Assembly (NCBI GenBank): GCA_024643445.1
Contig: JAHEMX010000307.1
Span: 1-5,150, forward strand
DNA: 5,150 nucleotides
Reading direction: 5' to 3'
Source: Desulfobulbaceae bacterium
GTDB taxonomy: Bacteria > Desulfobacterota > Desulfobulbia > Desulfobulbales > Desulfocapsaceae
Both the position numbers and the translations under genes were made by a program. The stretch's first letter is position 1. Each line of letters starts with the position of its first letter. Shown here piece by piece: positions 1-4,803 of the stretch. The notes below the pieces were generated by a model. The model had not been told where the DNA came from. It did not search any database and was given only the letters and a program-made list of their open reading frames with translations.

Positions 1-1
1 T

Positions 2-39
2 AGCCCTGATTGTCCGGAACTTTCCGGACAGTCAGGGCT
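2..39. terminator. Long near-perfect hairpin, probable terminator of an off-window transcript
   Basis: Arms at 2-19 and 22-39 are complementary over 18 bases, with a single G-T wobble (t10 against g31). The innermost pairs would open to leave a loop of about four bases. No gene in this window reads into it, so it most likely belongs to a gene ending left of position 1. No U-tract follows on the + strand, and the - strand side runs off the window, so intrinsic termination is inferred from stem strength alone. It could equally be a dispersed palindromic repeat. Confidence 0.45.
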
Positions 40-50
40 GACCGTTCCGC

Positions 51-72
51 CCCTGCCAGCCAAGCGGCAGGG
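51..72. repeat. GC-rich hairpin (CCCTGCC / GGCAGGG)
   Basis: Perfect 7-bp arms at 51-57 and 66-72 enclose an 8-base loop. It lies 11 bp after the first hairpin and about 100 bp before the first gene. A short T-run occurs only around 99-103, too far away for a classical intrinsic terminator. It may be a second terminator-like structure or part of the leader of the small genes that follow. Confidence 0.35.
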
Positions 73-123
73 CCGATGAAACAGAGGAAGCTAATAACTT
101 TTTCAGGCGAGCCGGGAGAGCGA

Positions 124-153
124 GGCCTTGCCGATGCAGCAGATTGCCAGGCC
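124..153 (+). promoter_or_regulatory. Leader hairpin upstream of the first small gene
   Basis: GGCCT at 124-128 pairs with AGGCC at 149-153. After one mismatch the pairing continues with GC at 130-131 against GC at 146-147, giving 7 of 8 pairs around a 14-base loop. It ends about 12 bp before the ribosome binding site (GAAGGTG, 166-172) of the gene starting at 177. It is therefore in the 5' leader if transcription starts upstream of it. Any regulatory role is inference. Confidence 0.25.
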
Positions 154-176
154 GGCAAAAATATCGAAGGTGACTG

Positions 177-374
177 ATGCCAAACGAATATTCAATAGCA
201 ATACACGAGCACCTGTCCCGACTCATAGAAACAACGCGATCACGGCTCGATACGGTTCGCGCGACAGGAGATGCATCAGCGGAGTCCTATTGCCGTGGGC
301 AACGGGACGAACTTGACTGGATCCGTGACTATCTCAAGCAGAACAGCGATCTGAAAGGTTTCACCTATTACTGA
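177..374 (+). CDS. Small uncharacterised protein (65 aa), tandem paralogue A
   Basis: The gene encodes a 65-residue soluble protein of unrecognised family. The start is supported by a good Shine-Dalgarno sequence, GAAGGTG at 166-172, four bases before ATG. The N-terminal half (about residues 5-30) is predicted helical with basic residues. The C-terminal half carries Y38-x-x-G41-Q-x-D44-x-L46-x-x-I49-R-x-Y52-L53-K-x-N56. The same pattern recurs in the next gene at the same spacing, so the two appear to be diverged tandem duplicates. No signal peptide or membrane segment is visible and there are no obvious catalytic residues. The gene is 32 bp upstream of its neighbour on the same strand, which suggests a bicistronic unit. 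That a shared motif is preserved between the two is my main reason for calling it a real gene. Function unknown. Confidence 0.7.
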   Translation: MPNEYSIAIHEHLSRLIETTRSRLDTVRATGDASAESYCRGQRDELDWIRDYLKQNSDLKGFTYY

Positions 375-384
375 CCAATTAACG

Positions 385-397
385 CCGGCCCTGCCGG
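385..397 (+). promoter_or_regulatory. Inverted repeat occupying the expected ribosome-binding region of the second small gene
   Basis: CCGGC at 385-389 and GCCGG at 393-397 form a 5-bp stem with a 3-base loop ending 9 bp before the ATG at 407. No convincing Shine-Dalgarno sequence is visible between them. The structure could modulate translation of the downstream gene or simply be a chance GC-rich palindrome. Confidence 0.25.
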
Positions 398-406
398 TAC
401 GACACC

Positions 407-616
407 ATGTCCTATACCTATCTTCTTGATCTTTACGATGCACTCGACAATCGTATCGGGGACATCACCATTGAGATGCAGGAAACATCCGCTTCCCGCG
501 AACGTTTCTACCACCAGGGCCGGCTTGACTGCCTTGCGGCTTTCAAAACATTCCTCAGGGAAAATTATCACCAGAAACTCCCGAGACGGATACAGCGCCT
601 GATCGATGTATCATAG
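407..616 (+). CDS. Small uncharacterised protein (69 aa), tandem paralogue B
   Basis: The gene encodes a 69-residue protein of unrecognised family. Residues 35-53 read Y35-x-x-G38-R-x-D41-x-L43-x-x-F46-K-x-F49-L50-R-E-N53. These align residue for residue with the core of the preceding gene product, offset by three. The N-terminus (Y-x-Y-L-L-D-L-Y-D-A-L-D) looks like an amphipathic helix. The C-terminal tail is basic (K-L-P-R-R-I-Q-R). There is no signal peptide or membrane segment. Its ribosome binding site is weak: the GC-rich palindrome at 385-397 takes the usual place. Translation may therefore depend on coupling to, or readthrough from, the first gene 32 bp upstream. It is convergent with the metallopeptidase gene, whose stop codon lies 28 bp away. 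Function unknown; it is a real gene by virtue of the shared motif. Confidence 0.68.
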   Translation: MSYTYLLDLYDALDNRIGDITIEMQETSASRERFYHQGRLDCLAAFKTFLRENYHQKLPRRIQRLIDVS

Positions 617-644
617 CGCCCTGCGCCCCCAGACCGACAGGCTC

Positions 645-1349
645 CTAGGGAACATAGACATAAAACCATCTTGTATTGAGAAGAATGGTTATGAAATCCA
701 TTGGCTTATCCATCGTGGTCAGGTGCAGGTAGGATTTCACCGCAAACCGGGTCGGTTGCATGGCCATATAGATTTCACTGATGGAATCTCCAGGCAGCCA
801 TGACGCGACATCAGCGCGCTTTATAATACAATTCCTCCGCGCCTCAGACAGAACGGCCATCTGGGTTGCATGTGCAAGATATTCCTGCGGCGATGTTGAA
901 AGCGGTTTCACCTTCATGTTGTGGTGCATCACCGCGTGAGCAACTTCGTGGGCAACCGCTCCACCGTAGTGTTCTTCGTCAAACGGTTCGTCATACATCA
1001 GAGCATCTTCCGAACCGGCCCGTATGGCAGCAAGTGACATGATCTGGATTTTGTCAGTCCTGCTGTCGTAACTGCCAATGGCAATGTAGCCCTGGTTATC
1101 GATGAGGGTATCAATAACGGCGATGACTATCGGTCGTTTCAGGGACAGTCCGTAAGCCGCAAGGAAATCAAGAGCTCTCGCGGCGGCATCGCAGATGAGC
1201 GTCTTATGCGTTTCATCCATAGTTTCTACCTGCACCATTTGCTGCTGGCTGCAGGCATCCGCCCAACCACGTTCCTGCCAGGTGATACTCACGAGGCAGA
1301 CAAAAAAGAGAGAAATACTTTTTCGGATCAATGATCTTTTCTGTTTCAT
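645..1349 (-). CDS. Secreted HExxH putative zinc metallopeptidase, DUF6639-like
   Basis: The product is a 234-residue exported protein. The N-terminus is a clear Sec signal peptide: basic K-Q-K-R-S-L-I-R-K, a hydrophobic core S-I-S-L-F-F-V-C-L-V, and a likely cut after the A of G-W-A near residue 30. The nearby cysteine lacks a good lipobox. H-E-V-A-H (H134, E135, H138) is the zinc-binding motif. E156 in Q-E-Y-L-A-H, 18 residues later, is the likely third ligand, as in gluzincins. C53 and C174 could form a disulfide with the Cys near residue 33. Layout and C-terminal S-Y-L-H resemble what I remember of DUF6639 proteins, but this family name is from memory. I chose ATG at 1349; an in-frame TTG at 1367 would add six residues before the signal peptide. 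No Shine-Dalgarno sequence is visible for either. Substrate and role are unknown; it presumably acts in the periplasm or outside the cell. Confidence 0.75.
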   Translation of the reverse strand: MKQKRSLIRKSISLFFVCLVSITWQERGWADACSQQQMVQVETMDETHKTLICDAAARALDFLAAYGLSLKRPIVIAVIDTLIDNQGYIAIGSYDSRTDKIQIMSLAAIRAGSEDALMYDEPFDEEHYGGAVAHEVAHAVMHHNMKVKPLSTSPQEYLAHATQMAVLSEARRNCIIKRADVASWLPGDSISEIYMAMQPTRFAVKSYLHLTTMDKPMDFITILLNTRWFYVYVP

Positions 1350-1351
1350 CG

Positions 1352-1361
1352 TTTTATACCA
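1352..1361 (-). promoter_or_regulatory. Possible extended -10 box at the metallopeptidase start
   Basis: On the - strand TG-G-TATAAAA matches the extended -10 consensus (TGnTATAAT) at five of six core positions. It lies only two bases before the ATG at 1349. If used, transcription would begin at or next to the start codon, giving a leaderless message. That would be consistent with the lack of any Shine-Dalgarno sequence. It is weakly supported, since AT-rich boxes are common in such regions. Confidence 0.2.
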
Positions 1362-1499
1362 TGTCAAACTGGTTGTTGACTATTTCCAGACCACTGCCAC
1401 ACTAATAATCATTTTCAGCAGGCACACCATTTCCGATCTTTCAATCTCAGGGGATTACCGGGACTTGATTGTTCAAGCAGCAACAGATTATACTCAAGG

Positions 1500-1503
1500 G
1501 CCT
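1500..1503. repeat. GCCT, left copy of putative target-site duplication
   Basis: GCCT directly abuts the left terminal repeat of the MITE-like element and is repeated at 1672-1675 directly after the right terminal repeat. Four bases alone are weak evidence; the exact abutment on both sides is what makes it notable. Confidence 0.35.
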
Positions 1504-1671
1504 GAGCCTCTTGCAAAAAGGTCTTTTCACTCAACCTCAGTGTTATGCTCAAAATTTTATCTTCGGAATAGTAATATATGCACCCCAAGGGTACTTCTTG
1601 CAGGGCGGCCGGTGGTAAAATTTTTCGCATGCCTTTATTTTGGGCGAAAATCCTCATTTTGCATAAGGCTC
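1504..1671. mobile_element. MITE-like non-autonomous element, 168 bp, with terminal inverted repeats and 4-bp flanking duplication
   Basis: The left end GAGCCTCTTGCAAAA (1504-1518) and the inverse of the right end TTTTGCATAAGGCTC (1657-1671) match at 13 of 15 positions. With one gap, similarity continues inward to a TTTTC block on each side (1524-1528 and 1646-1650). The element is flanked by GCCT on both sides (1500-1503 and 1672-1675), as expected of a target-site duplication. It is AT-rich, contains further internal inverted repeats (AAAATTTTA at 1551-1559, TAAAATTTT at 1616-1624), and encodes no transposase. An 80-codon reading frame spans it on the - strand but looks spurious. It sits between two divergent genes. 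A chance inverted repeat cannot be excluded from one copy. Confidence 0.45.
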
Positions 1672-1675
1672 GCCT
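1672..1675. repeat. GCCT, right copy of putative target-site duplication
   Basis: This is the matching direct repeat immediately outside the right terminal repeat, pairing with 1500-1503. Confidence 0.35.
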
Positions 1676-1684
1676 ACAAGCGTG

Positions 1685-1697
1685 CCCTATAATAGGG
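1685..1697 (+). promoter_or_regulatory. Consensus -10 box (TATAAT) inside a palindrome, upstream of the ketopantoate-reductase homologue
   Basis: TATAAT at 1688-1693 is a perfect sigma-70 -10 hexamer. It is embedded in CCCTATAATAGGG, a perfect 13-base palindrome with one central base. Initiation would fall near 1700, giving a leader of about 33 nt to the ATG at 1733. No good -35 hexamer is visible 16-18 bp upstream; that region is occupied by the right end of the MITE-like element and its flanking repeat. The symmetry suggests a possible operator overlapping the -10, but this is inference. Confidence 0.4.
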
Positions 1698-1732
1698 TGC
1701 CTTATCTATCCAGCTAGCACGGAGCATTCTTC

Positions 1733-2680
1733 ATGAAGTTTCTCATATACGGTGCAGGAGCCCAGGGACAAGCTCTCGGCTGCATGCTTGCAGCGGACGG
1801 GCACAGCGTTGACCTTGTTCTGAGGCAGCGCTTCCTGTCGGTGATCAGCAGGCTGGGATTGCGCGTTACCGGGATATTTGGAGAATTTCAGGCGGATGGT
1901 GACACATTCGGGCTGATGACCGGGATATCCGGCACCGACCGGAGCGACTATGATTACATACTCGTTACGACAAAATCCTATGATACCGTCGCTGCCATTG
2001 CTGATATCGCCACCCTTCACCGTTGCAGCTCTCCGGTTGTCTCCATGCAAAACGGCTGCGGCAACGTGGAGCAGTTCGTCGGTCGTTTTGGCGGCGACCG
2101 CAGTCTCGGCGCCAGAATTATCACCGGTTTTGAAATTGAACGGCCGGCCTCTATACGAATAACCGTCTCTGCGGATGCCATTCATATCGGCGGCAGTCGT
2201 GCCGGATCCACCCCGGAATCGGCGGAACGGCTTGCCTCTGCGATCAATCGGGCCGGCCTCCCCTGTATTGCCGTTAGCGATATTCACCAATCGCTTTTCG
2301 CCAAATTACTCTACAACTGCGCCCTTAACCCGCTTGGTGCAATTCTTGGCGTCAACTACGGCAGATTATCTGAGCATGCTGAAACCAGGGAGATAATGAA
2401 TAACGTCATCGATGAGACCTTCCAGGTTATTAGCGCAATCGGCGGAACGCTTCCCTGGGATAACGCCGATCAGTTTAAAAAGCTGTTCTACGAGGTGCTG
2501 ATCCCGGCAACCTTTGACCATCGTCCCTCGATGCTGCAGGATCTGGAAAACAACAAACCGACGGAAGTTGAAGCGTTGGTGGGATACGTGTCCGCGAAGG
2601 GCCGGCAGCATGGTGTGGCAACACCATGCTGCAGCCAAATGGCCTCGCTGATCAGGTATCGGCAACAGTATCACCAATAG
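1733..2680 (+). CDS. Ketopantoate reductase family protein (2-dehydropantoate 2-reductase-like)
   Basis: The 315-residue cytoplasmic protein belongs to the family that reduces 2-dehydropantoate to pantoate with NADPH in coenzyme A synthesis. It has an N-terminal Rossmann domain with G7-A-G-A-Q-G, then K81 in T-T-K-S-Y-D, and Q-N-G-C-G-N (106-111). The C-terminal helical domain has the catalytic lysine K191 in F-A-K-L-L-Y-N, followed by N195 and N199-P-L. It also has S266-M-L-Q-D and E278 in P-T-E-V-E, the counterparts of the substrate-binding serine and glutamate of E. coli PanE. Length and all key residues are intact, so it should be an active dehydrogenase. GGAG at 1721-1724 lies eight bases before the ATG. 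No other pantothenate gene is nearby, and many family members act on other 2-oxoacids, so I do not assign panE. An unusually strong hairpin lies in its 3' end (2605-2632). Confidence 0.9.
   Translation: MKFLIYGAGAQGQALGCMLAADGHSVDLVLRQRFLSVISRLGLRVTGIFGEFQADGDTFGLMTGISGTDRSDYDYILVTTKSYDTVAAIADIATLHRCSSPVVSMQNGCGNVEQFVGRFGGDRSLGARIITGFEIERPASIRITVSADAIHIGGSRAGSTPESAERLASAINRAGLPCIAVSDIHQSLFAKLLYNCALNPLGAILGVNYGRLSEHAETREIMNNVIDETFQVISAIGGTLPWDNADQFKKLFYEVLIPATFDHRPSMLQDLENNKPTEVEALVGYVSAKGRQHGVATPCCSQMASLIRYRQQYHQ
2605..2632 (+). repeat. Perfect 12-bp stem-loop inside the 3' end of the ketopantoate-reductase homologue
   Basis: GCAGCATGGTGT (2605-2616) and ACACCATGCTGC (2621-2632) are perfect inverse complements around the 4-base loop GGCA. 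The structure ends 48 bp before the stop codon. It covers codons for the conserved G-V-A-T-P segment, so part of the sequence is constrained by the protein. No U-tract follows. It could stabilise or pause the messenger, or be coincidence helped by codon choice. Confidence 0.6.
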
Positions 2681-2691
2681 TTGTCCGTAGT

Positions 2692-2736
2692 CCGGTCCGG
2701 GACCGGGTGCACTACTGGTCCCTGGAAAAAGTTTCC
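2692..2736 (+). promoter_or_regulatory. Overlapping inverted repeats in the gap before the 330-aa gene
   Basis: CCGGTCC (2692-2698) and GGACCGG (2700-2706) form a perfect dyad with one central base. GGGACC (2699-2704) can alternatively pair with GGTCCC (2717-2722), so the two structures exclude each other. A third small stem, GGAAA (2724-2728) with TTTCC (2732-2736), follows. The arrangement is attenuator-like or operator-like and sits between two codirectional genes. No U-run marks a terminator. The function is inference. Confidence 0.35.
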
Positions 2737-2758
2737 CGTCTACCCGAGAGAGTAAGAG

Positions 2759-3751
2759 ATGATCACCAAAAAGCAGATCGTCGGCAACGAACTGATGAAA
2801 GAGATTATCAACATCAGGTTCGATACCCTCGGGCAGATGATCGAGCAGAAAAGGCAGGGTGGCATGCCTGGAGTGACCGAAGAAGGGGCTACCGGCAGAT
2901 ATGACAACAAGGGGGCAATCTTCATCCCCGGCGGGCTGATCTATCAGGATGTCGATGAACGCTTCATCCGTTATGAACCGTACGGCAAAATTTCAGCAAA
3001 GAGATTTCGGGCAGGAATCAGAAAAGCCATGCGCAACGACAACGCAACCCTGCTCTATCCGGATGGCATGGCTCCAGCCGTAAACCTCGACAGCGGCTTC
3101 TTCTCCAAGGCGGCCCGCAGAATTTTCACCTACAAAAAAGCGGCCTACCAGCGCTCAAAAAAAATAAGCAATGCAGCCCTGGTTGAAATAACCTCCGACG
3201 ATATTATCAAAAGCCACTGCCCTACCTACATGAAGCCGCCCTACGGTGCACGCACCCGGATAAGTACCTGCGTCTGTGTCGGCCTGATTGAGCCGCCAAT
3301 GTTTTTCGCCTTTTACAAGAGCGAATTGAACTTTTCAGAGAAACAGGCTCAGCGTTTTGTGCATGATCTGGATCAGGCCCGCGAACAAACGCTGTCCTCC
3401 GATAATAGTGTTCTCTATCCGCCCTATATCGTCGTCTGTCACGACACGCGCTATAAAAGAAACAGCTTTACCGGGCTGACCAGAATTCTCGGTATTGGAA
3501 AATTCGGAGAATTTGCCACCTTCTCCTTTGAATCACTGACCAGGCAACTCGCCCAGGAGATAAAAAGGCATCACCAGGCCTTACGTCCGGAGGATGTGTT
3601 CGCCATAACCGGTGAGATACCCATCCTTGGGGTGATTCGCATTTATGAGCAGACCAATCCTGGCAAACGGTTGCTGAAATATCAGCTCCATATCGTATCA
3701 CCACTGGACGATGCCGGAATTGGCCCGGAGCGGCTGAAAAGACAGGACTGA
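2759..3751 (+). CDS. Uncharacterised 330-aa protein
   Basis: I do not recognise this protein. It is 330 residues, soluble-looking, basic overall, with no signal peptide or membrane helix. It starts with a helical, charged segment (residues 5-35). A glycine-rich strand follows (G-A-I-F-I-P-G-G-L-I-Y, 52-62), then a basic stretch rich in K and R around 117-136. Possibly structured blocks include Y-P-D-G-M-A-P-A (100-107), C171-V-C173-V-G, P-P-Y-I-V-V-C227-H-D (221-229) and F-G-E-F-A-T-F-S-F (249-257). Four cysteines (154, 171, 173, 227) and H228-D229 might bind metal, but no known motif fits. The start is supported by the purine-rich GAGAGAG at 2746-2752. It is 78 bp downstream of the ketopantoate-reductase homologue on the same strand and may share its transcript. 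Codon use and length make it a convincing gene; its function is unknown. Confidence 0.8.
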   Translation: MITKKQIVGNELMKEIINIRFDTLGQMIEQKRQGGMPGVTEEGATGRYDNKGAIFIPGGLIYQDVDERFIRYEPYGKISAKRFRAGIRKAMRNDNATLLYPDGMAPAVNLDSGFFSKAARRIFTYKKAAYQRSKKISNAALVEITSDDIIKSHCPTYMKPPYGARTRISTCVCVGLIEPPMFFAFYKSELNFSEKQAQRFVHDLDQAREQTLSSDNSVLYPPYIVVCHDTRYKRNSFTGLTRILGIGKFGEFATFSFESLTRQLAQEIKRHHQALRPEDVFAITGEIPILGVIRIYEQTNPGKRLLKYQLHIVSPLDDAGIGPERLKRQD

Positions 3752-3840
3752 CACCCGTTTTCAGCGCGTGGATAGCTCAAAGCGGAAATCCGTGTGGTGA
3801 CGAGTCTTATCCTGGTACGGAGCAACAAGGCGCGATGAAA

Positions 3841-4458
3841 CTACCGGGCCTGAGCCCCATACAGTTCCACTAATTCTGCCAGACTTTCATAGGTCTGCGC
3901 ACCGACAAGCTTGTGCCGGCCCATGATAAAAGACGGTACCGCACTGATACCCCGCAATCTGGAGTCATCCCAGTCCCGATCAACCGCATGGCGATAGCTC
4001 CTTTCGGTAAGGACCCTCTGGGCTTCATCCTCCGGGAGTTCCACCTGCCGGACAAGATCGAGCAGGACCGAATGTTTGGCCAGGTTCAACCCTTCGACGA
4101 AATAGGCTTTAAAGGCCGCGAGATGAAATACTGTTCCCGCGCCCTGGTCCTCGGCCCAGAGTCCAAGCTCCTGTGCCATCCTGCTGTTATAGGTTTTTGT
4201 CCGCGGCCCAAACGGCAGACCAAGGCTTTCAGCGGTCCGGCGAAGGTGCTCAATCATTGAGTGGATCTTTTCCGGACTTGCCCTGAAGAGTTCTTCCAGC
4301 GGACGACCTTCTTCCGGTGTTTCGGGGTGCAGGGGAAATGCCCGCCAGCGAATAGTAATATCAAAGTTTTCTTTCAGTTTTTCAATACGCCCGGTAATGA
4401 AGTAACACCACGGTCAGATGTAATCCGAGAAAATTTCCAACATTGCTGTCTGTGTCAT
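3841..4458 (-). CDS. FrnE/DsbA-like thioredoxin-fold oxidoreductase, candidate selenoprotein (UPWC active site)
   Basis: The 205-residue protein belongs to the DSBA/FrnE family of cytoplasmic dithiol-disulfide oxidoreductases; no signal peptide is present. The frame runs from ATG at 4458 (ribosome site AAGGGTG five bases upstream) to TAG at 3841-3843. One internal TGA, at 4414-4416, is codon 15. Context is F-S-D-Y-I-[TGA]-P-W-C18-Y, where family members have C-P-W-C, so TGA replaces the nucleophilic cysteine and probably encodes selenocysteine. Downstream family signatures are intact: R-W-R-A-F-P-L-H-P (37-45), a helical insertion (about 60-160), and the cis-proline motif A-V-P175-S-F followed by G-A-Q-T-Y. 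A SECIS-like hairpin follows the UGA. A conventional caller would begin at ATG 4257 and lose the active site. The alternative is a pseudogene with Cys-to-stop mutation. The gene converges on the 330-aa gene. Confidence 0.82.
4381..4401 (-). promoter_or_regulatory. Bacterial SECIS-like hairpin after the in-frame UGA
   Basis: On the - strand UUCA-U-UAC pairs with GUA-U-UGAA: seven pairs with one U-U mismatch, closing a 5-base loop CGGGC. The stem begins 13 nt and the loop 21 nt after the UGA. The loop's second base is G. Bacterial SECIS elements recognised by SelB are known to be stem-loops directly downstream of the UGA, with a G among the first two apical-loop bases roughly 16-37 nt away, so this fits. 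A weaker alternative stem (GGTG at 4409-4406 with TACC at 4396-4393) overlaps it. Binding by SelB is inferred, not shown. Confidence 0.6.
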
Positions 4459-4463
4459 CTTGT

Positions 4464-4470
4464 CACCCTT
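4464..4470 (-). promoter_or_regulatory. Ribosome binding site deciding the upstream start of the selenoprotein
   Basis: AAGGGTG on the - strand ends five bases before the ATG at 4458. Its quality supports translation starting ahead of the UGA codon rather than at the internal ATG at 4257. Confidence 0.6.
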
Positions 4471-4494
4471 TAGAGTAATATGTCATCTTATGCT

Positions 4495-4510
4495 GCGGTC
4501 AAATGACCGC
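4495..4510 (-). promoter_or_regulatory. Operator-like dyad upstream of the selenoprotein gene
   Basis: GCGGTCA (4495-4501) and TGACCGC (4504-4510) are perfect inverse complements with a 2-base spacer. On the - strand the dyad contains TTGACC (4502-4497), a good -35 match, followed after 16 bp by TATTAC (4480-4475), a poor -10. The implied start near 4468 would leave almost no leader, so the promoter is doubtful. The dyad itself, 36 bp before the start codon, is clear and could bind a dimeric repressor. Confidence 0.4.
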
Positions 4511-4770
4511 TGAATCGGCAGGAGTGGTACCTTTCAAATTCATGCCATGACACTAATTACAAGTCTCGATACAATCAAGACATCATCAGCCAGGTCGGAA
4601 ATACCGGGCTGTCTTCCGCGTCCGTCTTTACGAAATCAGCCGAATAGAGGCTATCCCCGACGGAAGAGTTTCAGAGACCGTTATAAAATGGCAACGCAAA
4701 TCATGCAGAGGGTAAGAGGGAGCAGGAAAAGAGAACAGCTTCGAAGCAGGTTATGAAGTATCAAGGACAC
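4511..4770. other. Intergenic stretch with no supported feature
   Basis: I inspected reading frames on both strands in this stretch. The open frames are short, lack ribosome sites and contain no recognisable motif. No RNA gene or repeat was found. It may contain promoters for the flanking genes that I cannot identify. Confidence 0.5.
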
Positions 4771-4796
4771 CCTGAATAACAGCCAAATCATTCAGG
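4771..4796 (-). terminator. Weak terminator-like hairpin after the EAL gene
   Basis: CCTGAAT (4771-4777) and ATTCAGG (4790-4796) form a perfect 7-bp stem with a 12-base loop, starting seven bases past the stop codon of the EAL gene. Position favours a terminator. The long loop and the lack of a U-run after it on the - strand weaken the call. Confidence 0.45.
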
Positions 4797-4803
4797 CTAC
4801 CCT

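Noticed and set aside
372..374. TGA ending the first small gene considered as a second selenocysteine codon
   Set aside because: Readthrough gives a sequence that overlaps the second gene in another frame with no family support, and the paralogue core is already complete before it.
1415..1657. 80-codon open frame on the - strand
   Set aside because: It begins inside the terminal repeat of the MITE-like element, has no good ribosome site and no recognisable family. It reads out of the element into intergenic sequence, so it is probably a chance frame.
1195..1692. 165-codon open frame on the + strand
   Set aside because: It is antisense to the signal-peptide end of the metallopeptidase and crosses the whole intergenic region. 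Composition is Cys- and Ser-rich with no domain.
1706..2290. 194-codon open frame on the - strand
   Set aside because: It is antisense to the Rossmann domain of the ketopantoate-reductase homologue and has glycine/arginine-rich shadow composition.
3841..4257. 138-residue protein beginning at the internal ATG
   Set aside because: It would lack the thioredoxin-fold N-terminus and active site. The same frame continues upstream with clear family sequence to a better start, interrupted only by one TGA at the redox Cys position.
3913..4260. 115-codon open frame on the + strand
   Set aside because: It is antisense to the FrnE-like gene, which has family-level support on the other strand.
4547..4756. 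69-codon open frame on the + strand
   Set aside because: It has an Arg/Ser-rich composition, no Shine-Dalgarno sequence and no motif. Neighbouring frames were also read and show nothing better.
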